Below are positions 14,426 to 23,449 of a DNA stretch of 64,000 nucleotides, one piece after another. Every line of letters starts with the position of its first letter. The first letter of the stretch is position 1. The position numbers and the translations under genes are program-made. Under the pieces are notes generated by a model. It did no database searches, was not told the origin of the DNA, and was given only the letters and a program-made list of their open reading frames with translations. The stretch is from Chitinophaga lutea (lineage in GTDB: Bacteria > Bacteroidota > Bacteroidia > Chitinophagales > Chitinophagaceae). The DNA is taken from assembly GCF_003813775.1 (NCBI RefSeq), contig NZ_RPDH01000002.1:1736001-1800000 (forward strand), written 5' to 3'.

Positions 14426-16639
14426 TCATTTTAAAGTGGGAAGAATGTAACTGTACACGTCGTATTTCAGTTCGCTCCAAACGCTTTTGCGGGGGAAGGG
14501 ATGACCTGGGTACAGTTCCTGTGTATCGGGAACGAATTGGATTTTCACCCGGATGGCATCGCGCCCTTTTGTAAGCGAAGCGGGGATCAGGAACTCATCG
14601 TCACGGAAACGCCGGTTGGAGGTTTCGACTTTGTATTGCCGCGGCGCCAGTTCTCCCGGCGGCCGTGAAATCACATACGTGTTCGCGCCGGCCAGGTACC
14701 AGGTGCCCGCCTTCTGCCATTTGTCCGTTCCCGCCGGGGCAACGAATACTTCCGCCGTCTGGTTGGGATAACCGTAGTCGAGCGTCCGGCGTAACAGTGC
14801 GCCCAGGTTGTTTTTCCGGAGGCGGACGGTGAACTCTGAAGTACCCGTAGTCGTGCGCCCGTCTTCTTTATGCGCCGGGTAAATTTCCTTGCCGATCAAC
14901 TCCTTGTAACCCGGCCGTTTGGGCAGATCATATCCCCACGCGTGCGCGGGATAGGCATCCGGTCCCCATTCATATCTTGAAAGGATGGTATCTACAGCAG
15001 AAGCCTGGGGAGACGTATAATCATGCGCCTGTTCGTCGGCAATTTTGCCCACATCCAGCGAATCCGTTTTCACCAGCGATGGCGACGGCAGGCCGTACCA
15101 GTAACACACCGTTTCGTAATGTTCCTGCGCCACATTTTCATTATGCTCGAAGCGGATGACGGCGCGTTTTCCAAACGGCATCAGGTCGGCCAGCAGGAAG
15201 CGGTACGCGGATTGGATGAGGTCCTTGTCGTTGACGGCCGTTTTCTTTTCAGTAGACCCGCAGGGATGACCGGCGAGCGGAAGCGTCATGTTCTCCCCTC
15301 CCCAATAGTCGCCCCCGCCGGCCCATTCTTCGGTACCCGTGCCGTATGCCTGGGGTGTTTGACTATCGTCGAAGAAGAAGCGCGGGTCGCCTTCCAGCGT
15401 GCTCAGATTGGCGTTGTGCGAGAAAATGAAAGAAGTGCCCAGAAAGCTGCCGGACCATTCGGCGTGGCCCTCAGCACCCTGCGTATCGAGCCAGGTCATA
15501 TCCCTGCCCAGTTCCGGTTTCGGGATGTTTCGATAAGTGGCATGGAAATAAGCGCTCCGCGCCGCAGGCAGCCTCGAGCGTTCATACCGCACCTCATAGC
15601 CGATTTCCGTATCACCGGGACGAATATCCGTCAGTTCGAACCTGGCGGATTTGAAAAACGGCATCGGGTAATAACAGGCCAGCTCCACTTTATTGGCGGC
15701 ATAATCAAAACGGATATTGACAGGCAGCCCCTTCACGAGGTATGTTTTCTTTTCCCGGTTGAAAAAGGTACCGGCGCCGAAAAACAGGCATAACGGCGCG
15801 TCGATGGAAGGATGCGCCGCATCGTCCCAGGTCACCCGCAGCCGCACCCGCTCCAGCGTTTCCGCTTTATCCAGCGGCAGTGTCAGCTTTAAAGCTCTCA
15901 CCGCCGATGGGCCTGATTTGATTTCGCCCAGTGATACAACTTCTTTATCGAGCTTCACCCGGCCGCTGATCTTTTTGATGTTTTGCGGCGCAAAGTCCGT
16001 TCCGGCACGCTGCAAAAGTGCGGTAACGTCCTGATCGGGCGCTTGGCCGATATGCCAGCTGCGAAGCGGGGCAGACAAATCGTCCCTGTTCGCATACAGG
16101 TGATAAATGTAATACCCCGTTCCGTAAAACGTTCTCGAATAAGCGATCCGCATCGACTGTTGAAAACCCAGCGGCGCCCAGATGAGGTTGGCGCCTTTGG
16201 TGGTGCCCCACGTCCACGCAATCGGCTCCGGGAACGTTGCCGCCGGTATGAACGCCGTACCCTTGAACTTTTTGACGGCATCCACGGGATCGGCGGTGGC
16301 AGTTTCGGACACGATGTTATCCTTTCCATCCACCGTAAAATGCCAGGGGCTGCCATGCCAGTGATTGGCGCGGAAGAAATACAGCACGCCGGCGCCTTTC
16401 ACATCAAGCGTCACGTTTTCATCTTCCCTGTTCATAAACAGGAAATTCGACGCATCATAACCGCCGCCGTTACGCGCGTAAGTGCTGCGCATGTAAGCGC
16501 GTACGCCGATGCGCTGCAACGGTAACTGCTCCCATGCACGGAAAGCATCGTAGCCCATTGGAATTTTATGCTGCTGCGCGGGCGCATCCATCGCCGCACA
16601 ACAGCCTATCAGCAATAAAATCCGGAATATTCGAGTCAT
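14426..16639 (-). CDS. Large GH172 (DUF2961) glycosidase with C-terminal beta domain
   Basis: A 737-aa exported protein with a signal peptide ending near APAQQ. The DUF2961/GH172 jelly-roll region runs from about residue 40 to 430. It includes RSTYARNGGGYDASN, TLDVKGAGVLYFFRANHW, and the family hallmark AYGTGTEEWAGGGDYWGG, whose acidic residue after GTGT is the best candidate for part of the catalytic site. Residues ~430-737 add a beta-rich region. GH172 members studied elsewhere act on alpha-D-fructofuranosyl or alpha-D-arabinofuranosyl linkages. This is the longest of four GH172 proteins in the operon and has diverged strongly from the three ~390-aa copies, so it may cut a different bond. 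Confidence 0.85.
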   Translation of the reverse strand: MTRIFRILLLIGCCAAMDAPAQQHKIPMGYDAFRAWEQLPLQRIGVRAYMRSTYARNGGGYDASNFLFMNREDENVTLDVKGAGVLYFFRANHWHGSPWHFTVDGKDNIVSETATADPVDAVKKFKGTAFIPAATFPEPIAWTWGTTKGANLIWAPLGFQQSMRIAYSRTFYGTGYYIYHLYANRDDLSAPLRSWHIGQAPDQDVTALLQRAGTDFAPQNIKKISGRVKLDKEVVSLGEIKSGPSAVRALKLTLPLDKAETLERVRLRVTWDDAAHPSIDAPLCLFFGAGTFFNREKKTYLVKGLPVNIRFDYAANKVELACYYPMPFFKSARFELTDIRPGDTEIGYEVRYERSRLPAARSAYFHATYRNIPKPELGRDMTWLDTQGAEGHAEWSGSFLGTSFIFSHNANLSTLEGDPRFFFDDSQTPQAYGTGTEEWAGGGDYWGGENMTLPLAGHPCGSTEKKTAVNDKDLIQSAYRFLLADLMPFGKRAVIRFEHNENVAQEHYETVCYWYGLPSPSLVKTDSLDVGKIADEQAHDYTSPQASAVDTILSRYEWGPDAYPAHAWGYDLPKRPGYKELIGKEIYPAHKEDGRTTTGTSEFTVRLRKNNLGALLRRTLDYGYPNQTAEVFVAPAGTDKWQKAGTWYLAGANTYVISRPPGELAPRQYKVETSNRRFRDDEFLIPASLTKGRDAIRVKIQFVPDTQELYPGHPFPRKSVWSELKYDVYSYILPTLK

Positions 16640-16656
16640 GGTCTGTGCGTTTTAAT

Positions 16657-17616
16657 TCATTGTTGCTTTTTCCATTTGAGGGGGGCGAGATACAGCCCTT
16701 TTTTATCCCAGCCCGTATTCGTAATGAACCATCCTTCTTTTTCATCAAAAATCACTTCGGCAGCATGCACGGGCAATGTGCAAACGAGCTGCTCTATCGG
16801 GAAATGTTCCGGGTCTTTCGACCAATACACTGCCGTGAGGTTGTAAGCGGTCATCGCCTTGCAGATGAACAGGTAAAACAATCCGTCTTTGCGCACCACA
16901 AAAGGGCTTTCGGCATCGCCGCCCCAGTAGATCTCGTACGGCTGCACGTGCGCGATCTTTGGGCCGCTCCAGTGCAGCAAATCCGGGCTGGTGCGCACGG
17001 CCACGGCGGAACGGAGGTCGGTTTCGTTCACCACCCGCGTGTAATAGTAATAATACCGGTGGTTATATTGAAGGATGTAAGAATCCCGGGCATGCCCGGG
17101 ATCACTGAAGAGCGGGTTCCTGTCGTGCCGCTTCCAGTTAAAAAGATCTTTGCTCGTGGCGAGCCGCAGTTGCCCCCACGAAGCATATTCAGGCGCATTT
17201 TTCTGCATATTGCCGGTATTGTAAAACATGTAATACGTTCCCTTTTCCCGGATCACGTGGGGCGCCCACAACACCCGCTCCTCCCCGCGCCGGGCGCTCA
17301 TGGCATACCCGTGATCTTCCCATTTGGCCTGGCGGATGGAAGTTGCCGAAGCGTGAAAGAACCGTGTTTCATCCCAGGGCCGTACGGGCAAATGATGGAT
17401 GATACCATACGCATGCCAGCTGCCGTCGGCGCCTTTGATCAAAGTATGGTCATTCGTGTACCAGGCGCTGTCCCCTTCCTTGCGGGTGTCGTTCGGGTTG
17501 AAGATGTGCGTAAAGGGGCCGCTGATCTCCGGAACGAGATAAGGAACGGTTTGCGCGTTTACTTCCGAACAAGCGCACAGGATGCTGATCAACAAAAAAA
17601 TATACCTGTTGTGCAT
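16657..17616 (-). CDS. Exported five-bladed beta-propeller glycoside hydrolase-like protein (GH43/GH32/GH117 clan-like)
   Basis: A 319-aa protein with a leader that could be a lipoprotein signal (SILCACSEV). The repeated propeller blades are visible: YTNDHTLIKGADGSWHAYGI, ERVLWAPHVIREKGTYYMFY, LRLATSKDLFNWKRH, DSYILQYNHRYYYYYTR and DAESPFVVRKDGLFYLFICK. Acidic residues near DHT, WAPH and ESPF occupy the places where GH43/GH32-type enzymes carry their three catalytic carboxylates. It probably cleaves an arabinofuranosyl, xylosyl or fructosyl unit from the operon's substrate. The position between HisD-like and GH172 genes supports this. The fold is confident; the exact family needs profile searching. 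Confidence 0.75.
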   Translation of the reverse strand: MHNRYIFLLISILCACSEVNAQTVPYLVPEISGPFTHIFNPNDTRKEGDSAWYTNDHTLIKGADGSWHAYGIIHHLPVRPWDETRFFHASATSIRQAKWEDHGYAMSARRGEERVLWAPHVIREKGTYYMFYNTGNMQKNAPEYASWGQLRLATSKDLFNWKRHDRNPLFSDPGHARDSYILQYNHRYYYYYTRVVNETDLRSAVAVRTSPDLLHWSGPKIAHVQPYEIYWGGDAESPFVVRKDGLFYLFICKAMTAYNLTAVYWSKDPEHFPIEQLVCTLPVHAAEVIFDEKEGWFITNTGWDKKGLYLAPLKWKKQQ

Positions 17617-17622
17617 GGCCGC

Positions 17623-18915
17623 TTATTTTTCGCCGACGGTTTCTTTCTGATAACGTTTTACCCGCAGGGCCGCCTGCTCTCGGTGGCCGGCAAACCCTTC
17701 CAGGTCGCAGAGGCGCATGGCATATTCACCGATCGTTACGCTGGCTTCGGGTGTGCAGCGCTGGTAAGTGCAGTTCTTCAGAAACTTGCCCACCCACAGG
17801 CCGCCGGTGTAACGGGCTGCTTTCATCGTGGGCAGCGTATGGTTCGTGCCGATCACTTTGTCGCCGTACGCCACATTGGTTTCCGGGCCGAGGAAAAGCG
17901 CGCCGTAATTGGTCATATTGTCGAGAAAATACTGCGGGTCTTTCGTCAGTACTTCCACATGCTCGCAAGCCAGCGCATCGGCCTCCCGGAGCGCCTCTTC
18001 CAGGTCGTCCACGATCATCACGGTACCGCATTCGTCCCAGGCCACGCGGGCAATATCGGCGGTGGACAAGGTTTTCAGCTGCCGCTGAATTTCCGCCAAT
18101 GTACCGGCGGCCAGTTCGGCCGAGGTGGTGATGAGTGTTGCCGGTGAAGTGGGGCCATGTTCCGCCTGCCCTAACAGGTCGCAGGCCACCATTTCCGCAT
18201 CGGCGGTTTCATCGGCGATCACCAGTATTTCGGTGGGCCCGGCAAACAGGTCGATGCCCACGCGGCCGAACAATTGCCGTTTTGCTTCGGCCACATACGC
18301 GTTGCCCGGCCCCACGATCATATCCACCGCGGCCATCGACGGGGTACCGATCGCCATGGCGCACATGGCCTGCACGCCACCCAGGATATAGATTTCGTCC
18401 GCGCCCGCAAAATGCATGGCGCACACCGTGGCTTCAGGGATTTTGCCGTTGATGGGCGGCGTACAGGCGATGACCCTTTTTACGCCGGCTACCCGCGCGG
18501 TGAGCACGCTCATATGCGCGGAGGCCACCATCGGGTAGCGCCCGCCCGGAATGTAACAGCCCACACTGTTAACGGGAATATTTTTATGCCCGAGAAATAC
18601 GCCGGGCAATGTTTCTATTTCGATGTCCAGAATGGAAGCGCGCTGCTGCTCCGCGAAAAAGCGGATCTGCTGCTGCGCAAAACGGATGTCGTCTTTCACC
18701 TGTTGCGGCGTGCGGTCCACGATCTCCCTGATCTGACCGTCCGTCAGCCGGAAAGATTCGGGCAACCAGTTATCGAACGACGCGGCGAACCTGCGCACGG
18801 CGGCATCGCCTTCCTCTTCCACGGCTTTGATCATATCCGCCACGGTTTTCCTGGTATCCGCATCTGCGTTCCTGATATCGGATTCGCTTTTCCCTTTTTT
18901 CAAATACCTGCTCAT
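17623..18915 (-). CDS. HisD-family NAD-dependent dehydrogenase, probably catabolic
   Basis: A 430-aa cytoplasmic homologue of histidinol dehydrogenase. Family landmarks are kept: [41 protein letters not shown], the zinc ligands in LLGQAEHGP (Gln, His), the catalytic Glu-His in CEHVEVL, the Asp ligand in [14 protein letters not shown] and a late His in [13 protein letters not shown]. It should therefore oxidise a primary alcohol to an acid in two NAD steps using zinc. No other histidine gene is near, and the gene is embedded in a sugar-utilisation operon. Catabolic HisD homologues such as sulfopropanediol dehydrogenase (HpsN) are known, so the substrate here is probably a polyol, amino-polyol or sugar alcohol released from the imported glycoside. 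It would be wrong to name it hisD. Confidence 0.85.
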   Translation of the reverse strand: MSRYLKKGKSESDIRNADADTRKTVADMIKAVEEEGDAAVRRFAASFDNWLPESFRLTDGQIREIVDRTPQQVKDDIRFAQQQIRFFAEQQRASILDIEIETLPGVFLGHKNIPVNSVGCYIPGGRYPMVASAHMSVLTARVAGVKRVIACTPPINGKIPEATVCAMHFAGADEIYILGGVQAMCAMAIGTPSMAAVDMIVGPGNAYVAEAKRQLFGRVGIDLFAGPTEILVIADETADAEMVACDLLGQAEHGPTSPATLITTSAELAAGTLAEIQRQLKTLSTADIARVAWDECGTVMIVDDLEEALREADALACEHVEVLTKDPQYFLDNMTNYGALFLGPETNVAYGDKVIGTNHTLPTMKAARYTGGLWVGKFLKNCTYQRCTPEASVTIGEYAMRLCDLEGFAGHREQAALRVKRYQKETVGEK

Positions 18916-18959
18916 TGGTTTGATTTAATCGCCCGGAGGCTTGGTTAACTTTTTTATGA

Positions 18960-20126
18960 TTAATTCCCCCATAAGGCGGGATCGTTTCCTTTACTTTTTC
19001 GCCATTCGTTCCGCCACCGGTGAATGTCTGCCGGCCCTATCAGCGGCCGCGGCCTGCGGGCCGCCGCATCCGGGATAGCGGGTATCCGTGATGCGACGGA
19101 CTGGTACCAGTAAGCCACGCTGGCCAGGTCGAGGGTCAGCACATTCATGCTGCCATGCTCGATGGTGAAGCGGAAGGAGTCATCGAAATAAACCGGGTCC
19201 TGGATATGGAAACGGTAGATGTGCGTTCTGCCCAAAAAGCCTTTTTCACCGTTCACTTTGGGATAACCGAAATAAGGCGTGGAATACGGCGCCTGCGGCG
19301 CGCCCCAGGATGTGTTGAAATAATCTTCGGTACCGGTGCCATGCAGAGCAGGCAGTTCCCCGCCGTCGATGAATATCATGTCGTCTCCTTCCCCATACCA
19401 GTATGGCGTGGGCGAATGCACATAGTAGTTCACGCCGGCGAAATGCCCCTTTCCCTTGATATCTGCGATGAGATAGTTGTGCCGTCCGTTTTTATTGGGT
19501 TTGCCCGGCCCGAACATCCAGTGCTCATTCTCTACACTGTCTTCCGCAGCGGTCAGCTCCCGGTTGTACCAGGCGTGGAAGCGACCGGTATTCGGGGGCA
19601 GCTGCTTCATCTCCGCGTAGTCGATATAGAAGTACAGGGTACTGATTTCGGTGGCCGACTGGTTCTCTATTGCTATCCTTGCCCCGTTCGAAAACGGCAT
19701 CGCAAAATAGCAGACCAGTCCCATGCCGTTGGCCGGCGTTGCCGCCAGCGGAGCGGATGTAAAAAGATAGGTATCGTTCCAGCCCTGGCCGAAGAAGGGG
19801 CCGATGGGCGACTGCACGGAAGGGAAATCATTGCCGTCCCAGTACATGCTGATGACCACATCGTTCCGGCTGAGTTTATCCGGCTCCGGCCCCATCGTGA
19901 TCCAGATATGCTGGATGATGCCCGCGCCTTTCACGTCGAAGATCGTCCGCTTCCCGCCGGGCGCGATGCGCCGGAGGTTGTCGTGATTATCGCCCGAGCG
20001 GTCGTAACTGCTGACACGCCTGGAACGCACGTTCTCACGGATGCGCGTCAGGTCCGTCATCTCCTGCGCAATGGATTGCACGGAGCATAGGATGCATACA
20101 ACGATATAGCAGAAAGTTCTTTTCAT
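18960..20126 (-). CDS. GH172 (DUF2961) glycosidase, copy A of a tandem pair
   Basis: A 388-aa exported protein (signal peptide ending IVVCILCSVQSIAQ). It is a compact single-domain DUF2961/GH172 enzyme: SRRVSSYDRSG, FDVKGAGIIQHIWITM, PIGPFFGQGWND, GEGDDMIFIDGGELPALHG and the signature GTGTEDYFN. It is clearly paralogous to the next gene upstream, with matching C-termini (RWRNEWRKSKGNDP-LWGN). Predicted activity is on furanosyl linkages such as alpha-D-arabinofuranose or alpha-D-fructofuranose, as for characterised GH172 members. GH172 proteins act as oligomers, so the two tandem copies could form mixed assemblies. It lies 10 bases after copy B and 44 bases before the HisD-like gene. Confidence 0.88.
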   Translation of the reverse strand: MKRTFCYIVVCILCSVQSIAQEMTDLTRIRENVRSRRVSSYDRSGDNHDNLRRIAPGGKRTIFDVKGAGIIQHIWITMGPEPDKLSRNDVVISMYWDGNDFPSVQSPIGPFFGQGWNDTYLFTSAPLAATPANGMGLVCYFAMPFSNGARIAIENQSATEISTLYFYIDYAEMKQLPPNTGRFHAWYNRELTAAEDSVENEHWMFGPGKPNKNGRHNYLIADIKGKGHFAGVNYYVHSPTPYWYGEGDDMIFIDGGELPALHGTGTEDYFNTSWGAPQAPYSTPYFGYPKVNGEKGFLGRTHIYRFHIQDPVYFDDSFRFTIEHGSMNVLTLDLASVAYWYQSVASRIPAIPDAAARRPRPLIGPADIHRWRNEWRKSKGNDPALWGN

Positions 20127-20136
20127 AACCAGCTAA

Positions 20137-21309
20137 TTAGTTGCCCCACAGTTGGGGGTCGTTGCCTTTGCTTTTTCGCCATTCGTTCCGCCAGCGGTGG
20201 AAATCACCGATGTTGATCAGCGGTTTCGGCGCGCGGGCGGCTTTGTCCGGAATGGGCGGCACAGCCGTCGCCTCGTGCTGGTACCAGTAGGCCACGCTGG
20301 CCAGGTCGAGCGTCAGTACGTTGTTATGGCCGTGCTCTATCGTGAACTTAAATGCCTTGTTGAAGTACAGCGGGTCGGTGATGTGAAAGCGGTACAGGTG
20401 CGTTCTGCCCAGCCATCCCATATCGTTGTTCACACGCGGATAACCGTAATAGGCATGCTGGAAAACGTTCTTCGGGCAGAAAGCCGTATTGAAATAATCT
20501 TCCGTGCCGGTGCCGTGCAGCGTGGGAGAAGGCGCGCCGTCGATATAGATCATGTCGTCGCCTTCGCCATACCATACCGGGGTTGGACAATGCACGTAAT
20601 AGTTCACGCCCACGAAATGCCCTTTCCCTTTGATGTCGGCAAACACATAATTGTCTTTACCGGTGGTATTGTAACCTGTTTTACCGAGGATGCCCCATTC
20701 ATTCTCTCCGCCGTCACCGGCAGAACCGGCGAGCTGTTTGTTGTACCAGCTGTGGAAGCGGCCGGAGTTGGGCGGCAGTTTGTCCATCGCCACATAATCC
20801 ACGTAGTAATAAAAATTGTCAATGGCCCTGCCCGTCTGGTTTTCGATTTCTATTCTGGCGCCGTTCGCGAAGGGCATGCTGAAATAACTCACCAGGCCTT
20901 TGCCGCGGTCGGGGCCGGCAATGAGCGGCAGGGAACTGAACTCATACGATTCTCCCCAGCCTTGCCCGAAGAAAGGGCCGATGGGCGCCACCACGGAGGC
21001 TTCCGGCTTGCCGTCCCAGTACATCCGGATGATGATGTCGTTACGGTTCAGGGCGCCCGGCTCCGGCGCCATGGTGATCCAGATATGGTTGATGATGCCC
21101 ACGCCTTTCACGTCGAACACCACTTTCTTTTCATCTTTTTCTATCCGCAGGAAATCGCCGTTGCCGCCGGTTTTATCGTAACTGCTGACCCGCCTGGAGG
21201 TCATGCCCTGTTGTATCTGCGCCAGTGCGGCGAGGTCGGTGGCGGGTGTTTGTCCTTTTACGCATATCGCCGCGATGCACAGCAGGGCGATGGTCATTCC
21301 TTTTTTCAT
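20137..21309 (-). CDS. GH172 (DUF2961) glycosidase, copy B of a tandem pair
   Basis: A 390-aa exported GH172 protein (signal ending CIAAICVKGQ). It has the same block order as copy A: SRRVSSYDKTG, FDVKGVGIINHIWITM, PIGPFFGQGWGE, YVHCPTPVWYGEGDDMI, GTGTEDYFNTAF and RTHLYRFHITDP. The strong similarity to copy A across the whole length points to a local duplication. The differing stretch just after GTGTEDYFN (CPKNVFQHAYYGYP versus GAPQAPYSTPYFGYP) borders the likely active site and could give different specificity. It is 7 bases downstream of the alpha/alpha-barrel gene. Confidence 0.88.
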   Translation of the reverse strand: MKKGMTIALLCIAAICVKGQTPATDLAALAQIQQGMTSRRVSSYDKTGGNGDFLRIEKDEKKVVFDVKGVGIINHIWITMAPEPGALNRNDIIIRMYWDGKPEASVVAPIGPFFGQGWGESYEFSSLPLIAGPDRGKGLVSYFSMPFANGARIEIENQTGRAIDNFYYYVDYVAMDKLPPNSGRFHSWYNKQLAGSAGDGGENEWGILGKTGYNTTGKDNYVFADIKGKGHFVGVNYYVHCPTPVWYGEGDDMIYIDGAPSPTLHGTGTEDYFNTAFCPKNVFQHAYYGYPRVNNDMGWLGRTHLYRFHITDPLYFNKAFKFTIEHGHNNVLTLDLASVAYWYQHEATAVPPIPDKAARAPKPLINIGDFHRWRNEWRKSKGNDPQLWGN

Positions 21310-21316
21310 GTGTCTT

Positions 21317-23449
21317 TTATTTTCGCATCATTGATTCGATCACTGCGCCGGCAGGCTGGCCGATGGCGGAGTGTTTGGTAACGTCCCAGAAATTTTCCCG
21401 CTGCTGTATCTGCGCCAGCGTAGTCACTATCCAGCTCTGTATCCAGCCGGAAAGCGTGCACCAGGTGCCCCAGCCCGCATCGGAATTGGACGCCCAGTAA
21501 TCCCATCGCCCGAAATCAAAACCCCTGAACCAGGCGCCGTCGAGATCTTTGTGTTTTTCGCTTTGCACCTGGATGCGGACGAGAAAATCCGCCAGTTTGT
21601 TCACAGCCGCCTGGTATTTCTTATCCCCTGTAGCGGCGGCGGCCTCATTCAGGCTGAACACCGCGAAGTTGCAGGTGTATATCATACAGGCGGCTTTTTC
21701 GCCGTTGCGGAAGATCAGCGAGCCTTCATCGGAGCCGTAGTCGTTGTTCGTTTTCAATTCTTTGAACATGCCCTTGCCTTTGCCGAGCTCCTCCATGATG
21801 GCGCCGCTTTCGTCCTGGTATTTCAATATTTCGTTCACCATTTTGTCGAGCCACTGCCGGTGTTCCGGTGTGTCTTCCACCCGCACCAGCCAGGCCAGCG
21901 GGAGAATGATGCGCGCACGTTGCGTTTGCATGCTGCTGCCCCACAACCATTTGCCGGGGTAACCTTCCATGGTGATCCGGAGCGCTTCTTTCGTTTGGGT
22001 CAGAAGCGGCGCGTACCTGGTTTTATCATACAGCCATAAATAACAGGCCCACATCCATGATTCGAAATGAGGGGAGATATGAATGAGATCGCGGTTCTGG
22101 TAGAACGGTAAACCGTTTTTGATGATATCCGCTTCTTCCAGCCGCTCGCCGCGGAAACCTTTGCGGCCGGTGGTCCTGAAGTTGCCCATGATGGCTTCCG
22201 TCAGTTCTTTGTCCCAGCGGCCGCTGTTCAGATATGAAGCCGCCCCGATGGCGCCTAGAATGGCCCTTGCATTATCGTCGCCATAGAAAGTGCCCGCGGC
22301 GGTGGTGGCCCAGCCGATGAGCCCGTACGCGGGGCTCGCGGGATCATTCTTTGCGCCGGCCCGCATATTGGAGGTGCGGAACATATAATCGATCAGGCGC
22401 GCAGATTTATCTTTATACGCCTGGTTCCCGAACAACCGCCCTGCCGCTGCGAGCGCCATACTGGCTTCGCCCTGCACATCCGCCCGCATCCAGTAGCGAT
22501 ATTGCTGGTTGCCGTTGTAATAAATGGTTGACGTGTGGCCTTCGATGATGCCGAGGCTGCCATCGCCGTTCGGTTTGCCGCCCACCGGCGGGCCTACGGG
22601 AGGATTGGCGCTGTTGTATCGCTGCCAGTCTTTTTCCCAGGCAGGATGCACAAAAAAGCGGCCGTTATCGAACCAGGCGGTTCCTCTCCGCACACTGTTC
22701 AGCCGGGCATTTGCGGGCAGCGCCGCCGTTCTCCCGAACATGGGACGCACGTCTTCTTCCCACCGGTTCAACCGGACATTCTGCTCCCCGGTGATACGCG
22801 ACAGAATATAGGCCCACACCGCTTTTACGGAAACCGTCGGTTCGTAGCGCCCGGTCTGGAAATTACTCAGGCCGGTCATCGCCACCAGGGCGTTTTCCTT
22901 TTCGAATAACAGGGGATACGTTTTGGTATCGGCCAGCCCGTATTCCGCTTTATCGAAGCCTACTACTTTCGCCAGCACGATCATTGGCCGGGCCGCCGCA
23001 ACGGGTAACACATGGCAGTTCTGTATGCCGAGCAAACTCATCGGTGCGAGCGAGGCGCCGAAAACGTCCGCCGTCACTACCCCGCGTTCCAGCTGTGTTT
23101 CCACCGGCTTCGCGGGAATGTCGAGGCCGGGGAATGCCGATGGATATTCCACGTACAGCCGGAGTGATTTTTTTGCGGCATCGTCGAGCAGCTGGCGGGA
23201 GATGCGGTTCACCGGATCCGGCTGCGGATAATTATCCGCCAGCAAAAAAACGCCGGCTCCTTTGGGCGCCGCTTCCACCGCGGCTTCCGGCGTGGGAAAT
23301 TTTTTAACGGTGAACCCTTCACGTTGTAAAAGCCTGTACAGGTCGTTGCGCGCATTGCCGTAGAAGTATACGGTTTTCGGTGCGGCGGCCGCAGCCGTCA
23401 TACAAAGGGCGCACAACCATATGATCAGTGTTGCTTGTATTGTTTTCAT
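21317..23449 (-). CDS. Exported two-part protein with alpha/alpha-barrel (glycosidase-like) domain, function unknown
   Basis: A 710-aa protein with a signal peptide (LIIWLCALCMTAAAAA). Residues ~25-230 resemble a ThuA/amidotransferase-like Rossmann region (TVYFYGNARNDLYRLLQ, GAGVFLLADNYPQPD). Residues ~290-700 are helix-rich with repeated Trp/Tyr/Gly motifs (QQYRYWMRADVQGEASMALA, DLIHISPHFESWMWACYLWL, GAWFRGFDFGRWDYW, DAGWGTWCTLSGW) typical of (alpha/alpha)6 barrels such as GH88, GH105, GH127 or epimerase folds. I cannot assign a family. It overlaps the ceramidase-like start by 4 bases, showing translational coupling, and sits between that gene and the GH172 pair, so it very likely works on the same substrate. 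Confidence 0.6.
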   Translation of the reverse strand: MKTIQATLIIWLCALCMTAAAAAPKTVYFYGNARNDLYRLLQREGFTVKKFPTPEAAVEAAPKGAGVFLLADNYPQPDPVNRISRQLLDDAAKKSLRLYVEYPSAFPGLDIPAKPVETQLERGVVTADVFGASLAPMSLLGIQNCHVLPVAAARPMIVLAKVVGFDKAEYGLADTKTYPLLFEKENALVAMTGLSNFQTGRYEPTVSVKAVWAYILSRITGEQNVRLNRWEEDVRPMFGRTAALPANARLNSVRRGTAWFDNGRFFVHPAWEKDWQRYNSANPPVGPPVGGKPNGDGSLGIIEGHTSTIYYNGNQQYRYWMRADVQGEASMALAAAGRLFGNQAYKDKSARLIDYMFRTSNMRAGAKNDPASPAYGLIGWATTAAGTFYGDDNARAILGAIGAASYLNSGRWDKELTEAIMGNFRTTGRKGFRGERLEEADIIKNGLPFYQNRDLIHISPHFESWMWACYLWLYDKTRYAPLLTQTKEALRITMEGYPGKWLWGSSMQTQRARIILPLAWLVRVEDTPEHRQWLDKMVNEILKYQDESGAIMEELGKGKGMFKELKTNNDYGSDEGSLIFRNGEKAACMIYTCNFAVFSLNEAAAATGDKKYQAAVNKLADFLVRIQVQSEKHKDLDGAWFRGFDFGRWDYWASNSDAGWGTWCTLSGWIQSWIVTTLAQIQQRENFWDVTKHSAIGQPAGAVIESMMRK

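Noticed and set aside
16534..18147. 537-codon open frame on the plus strand
   Set aside because: Antisense to the beta-propeller hydrolase and HisD-like genes, which have strong family motifs; a GC-rich shadow frame.
17623..18915. Naming this gene hisD for histidine biosynthesis
   Set aside because: It is inside a glycan-utilisation operon, has no other his gene nearby, and catabolic HisD homologues are known.
20152..21381. 409-codon open frame on the plus strand
   Set aside because: Mirrors the GH172 copy B gene; composition (many His, Arg, Val) is that of an antisense shadow with no domain.
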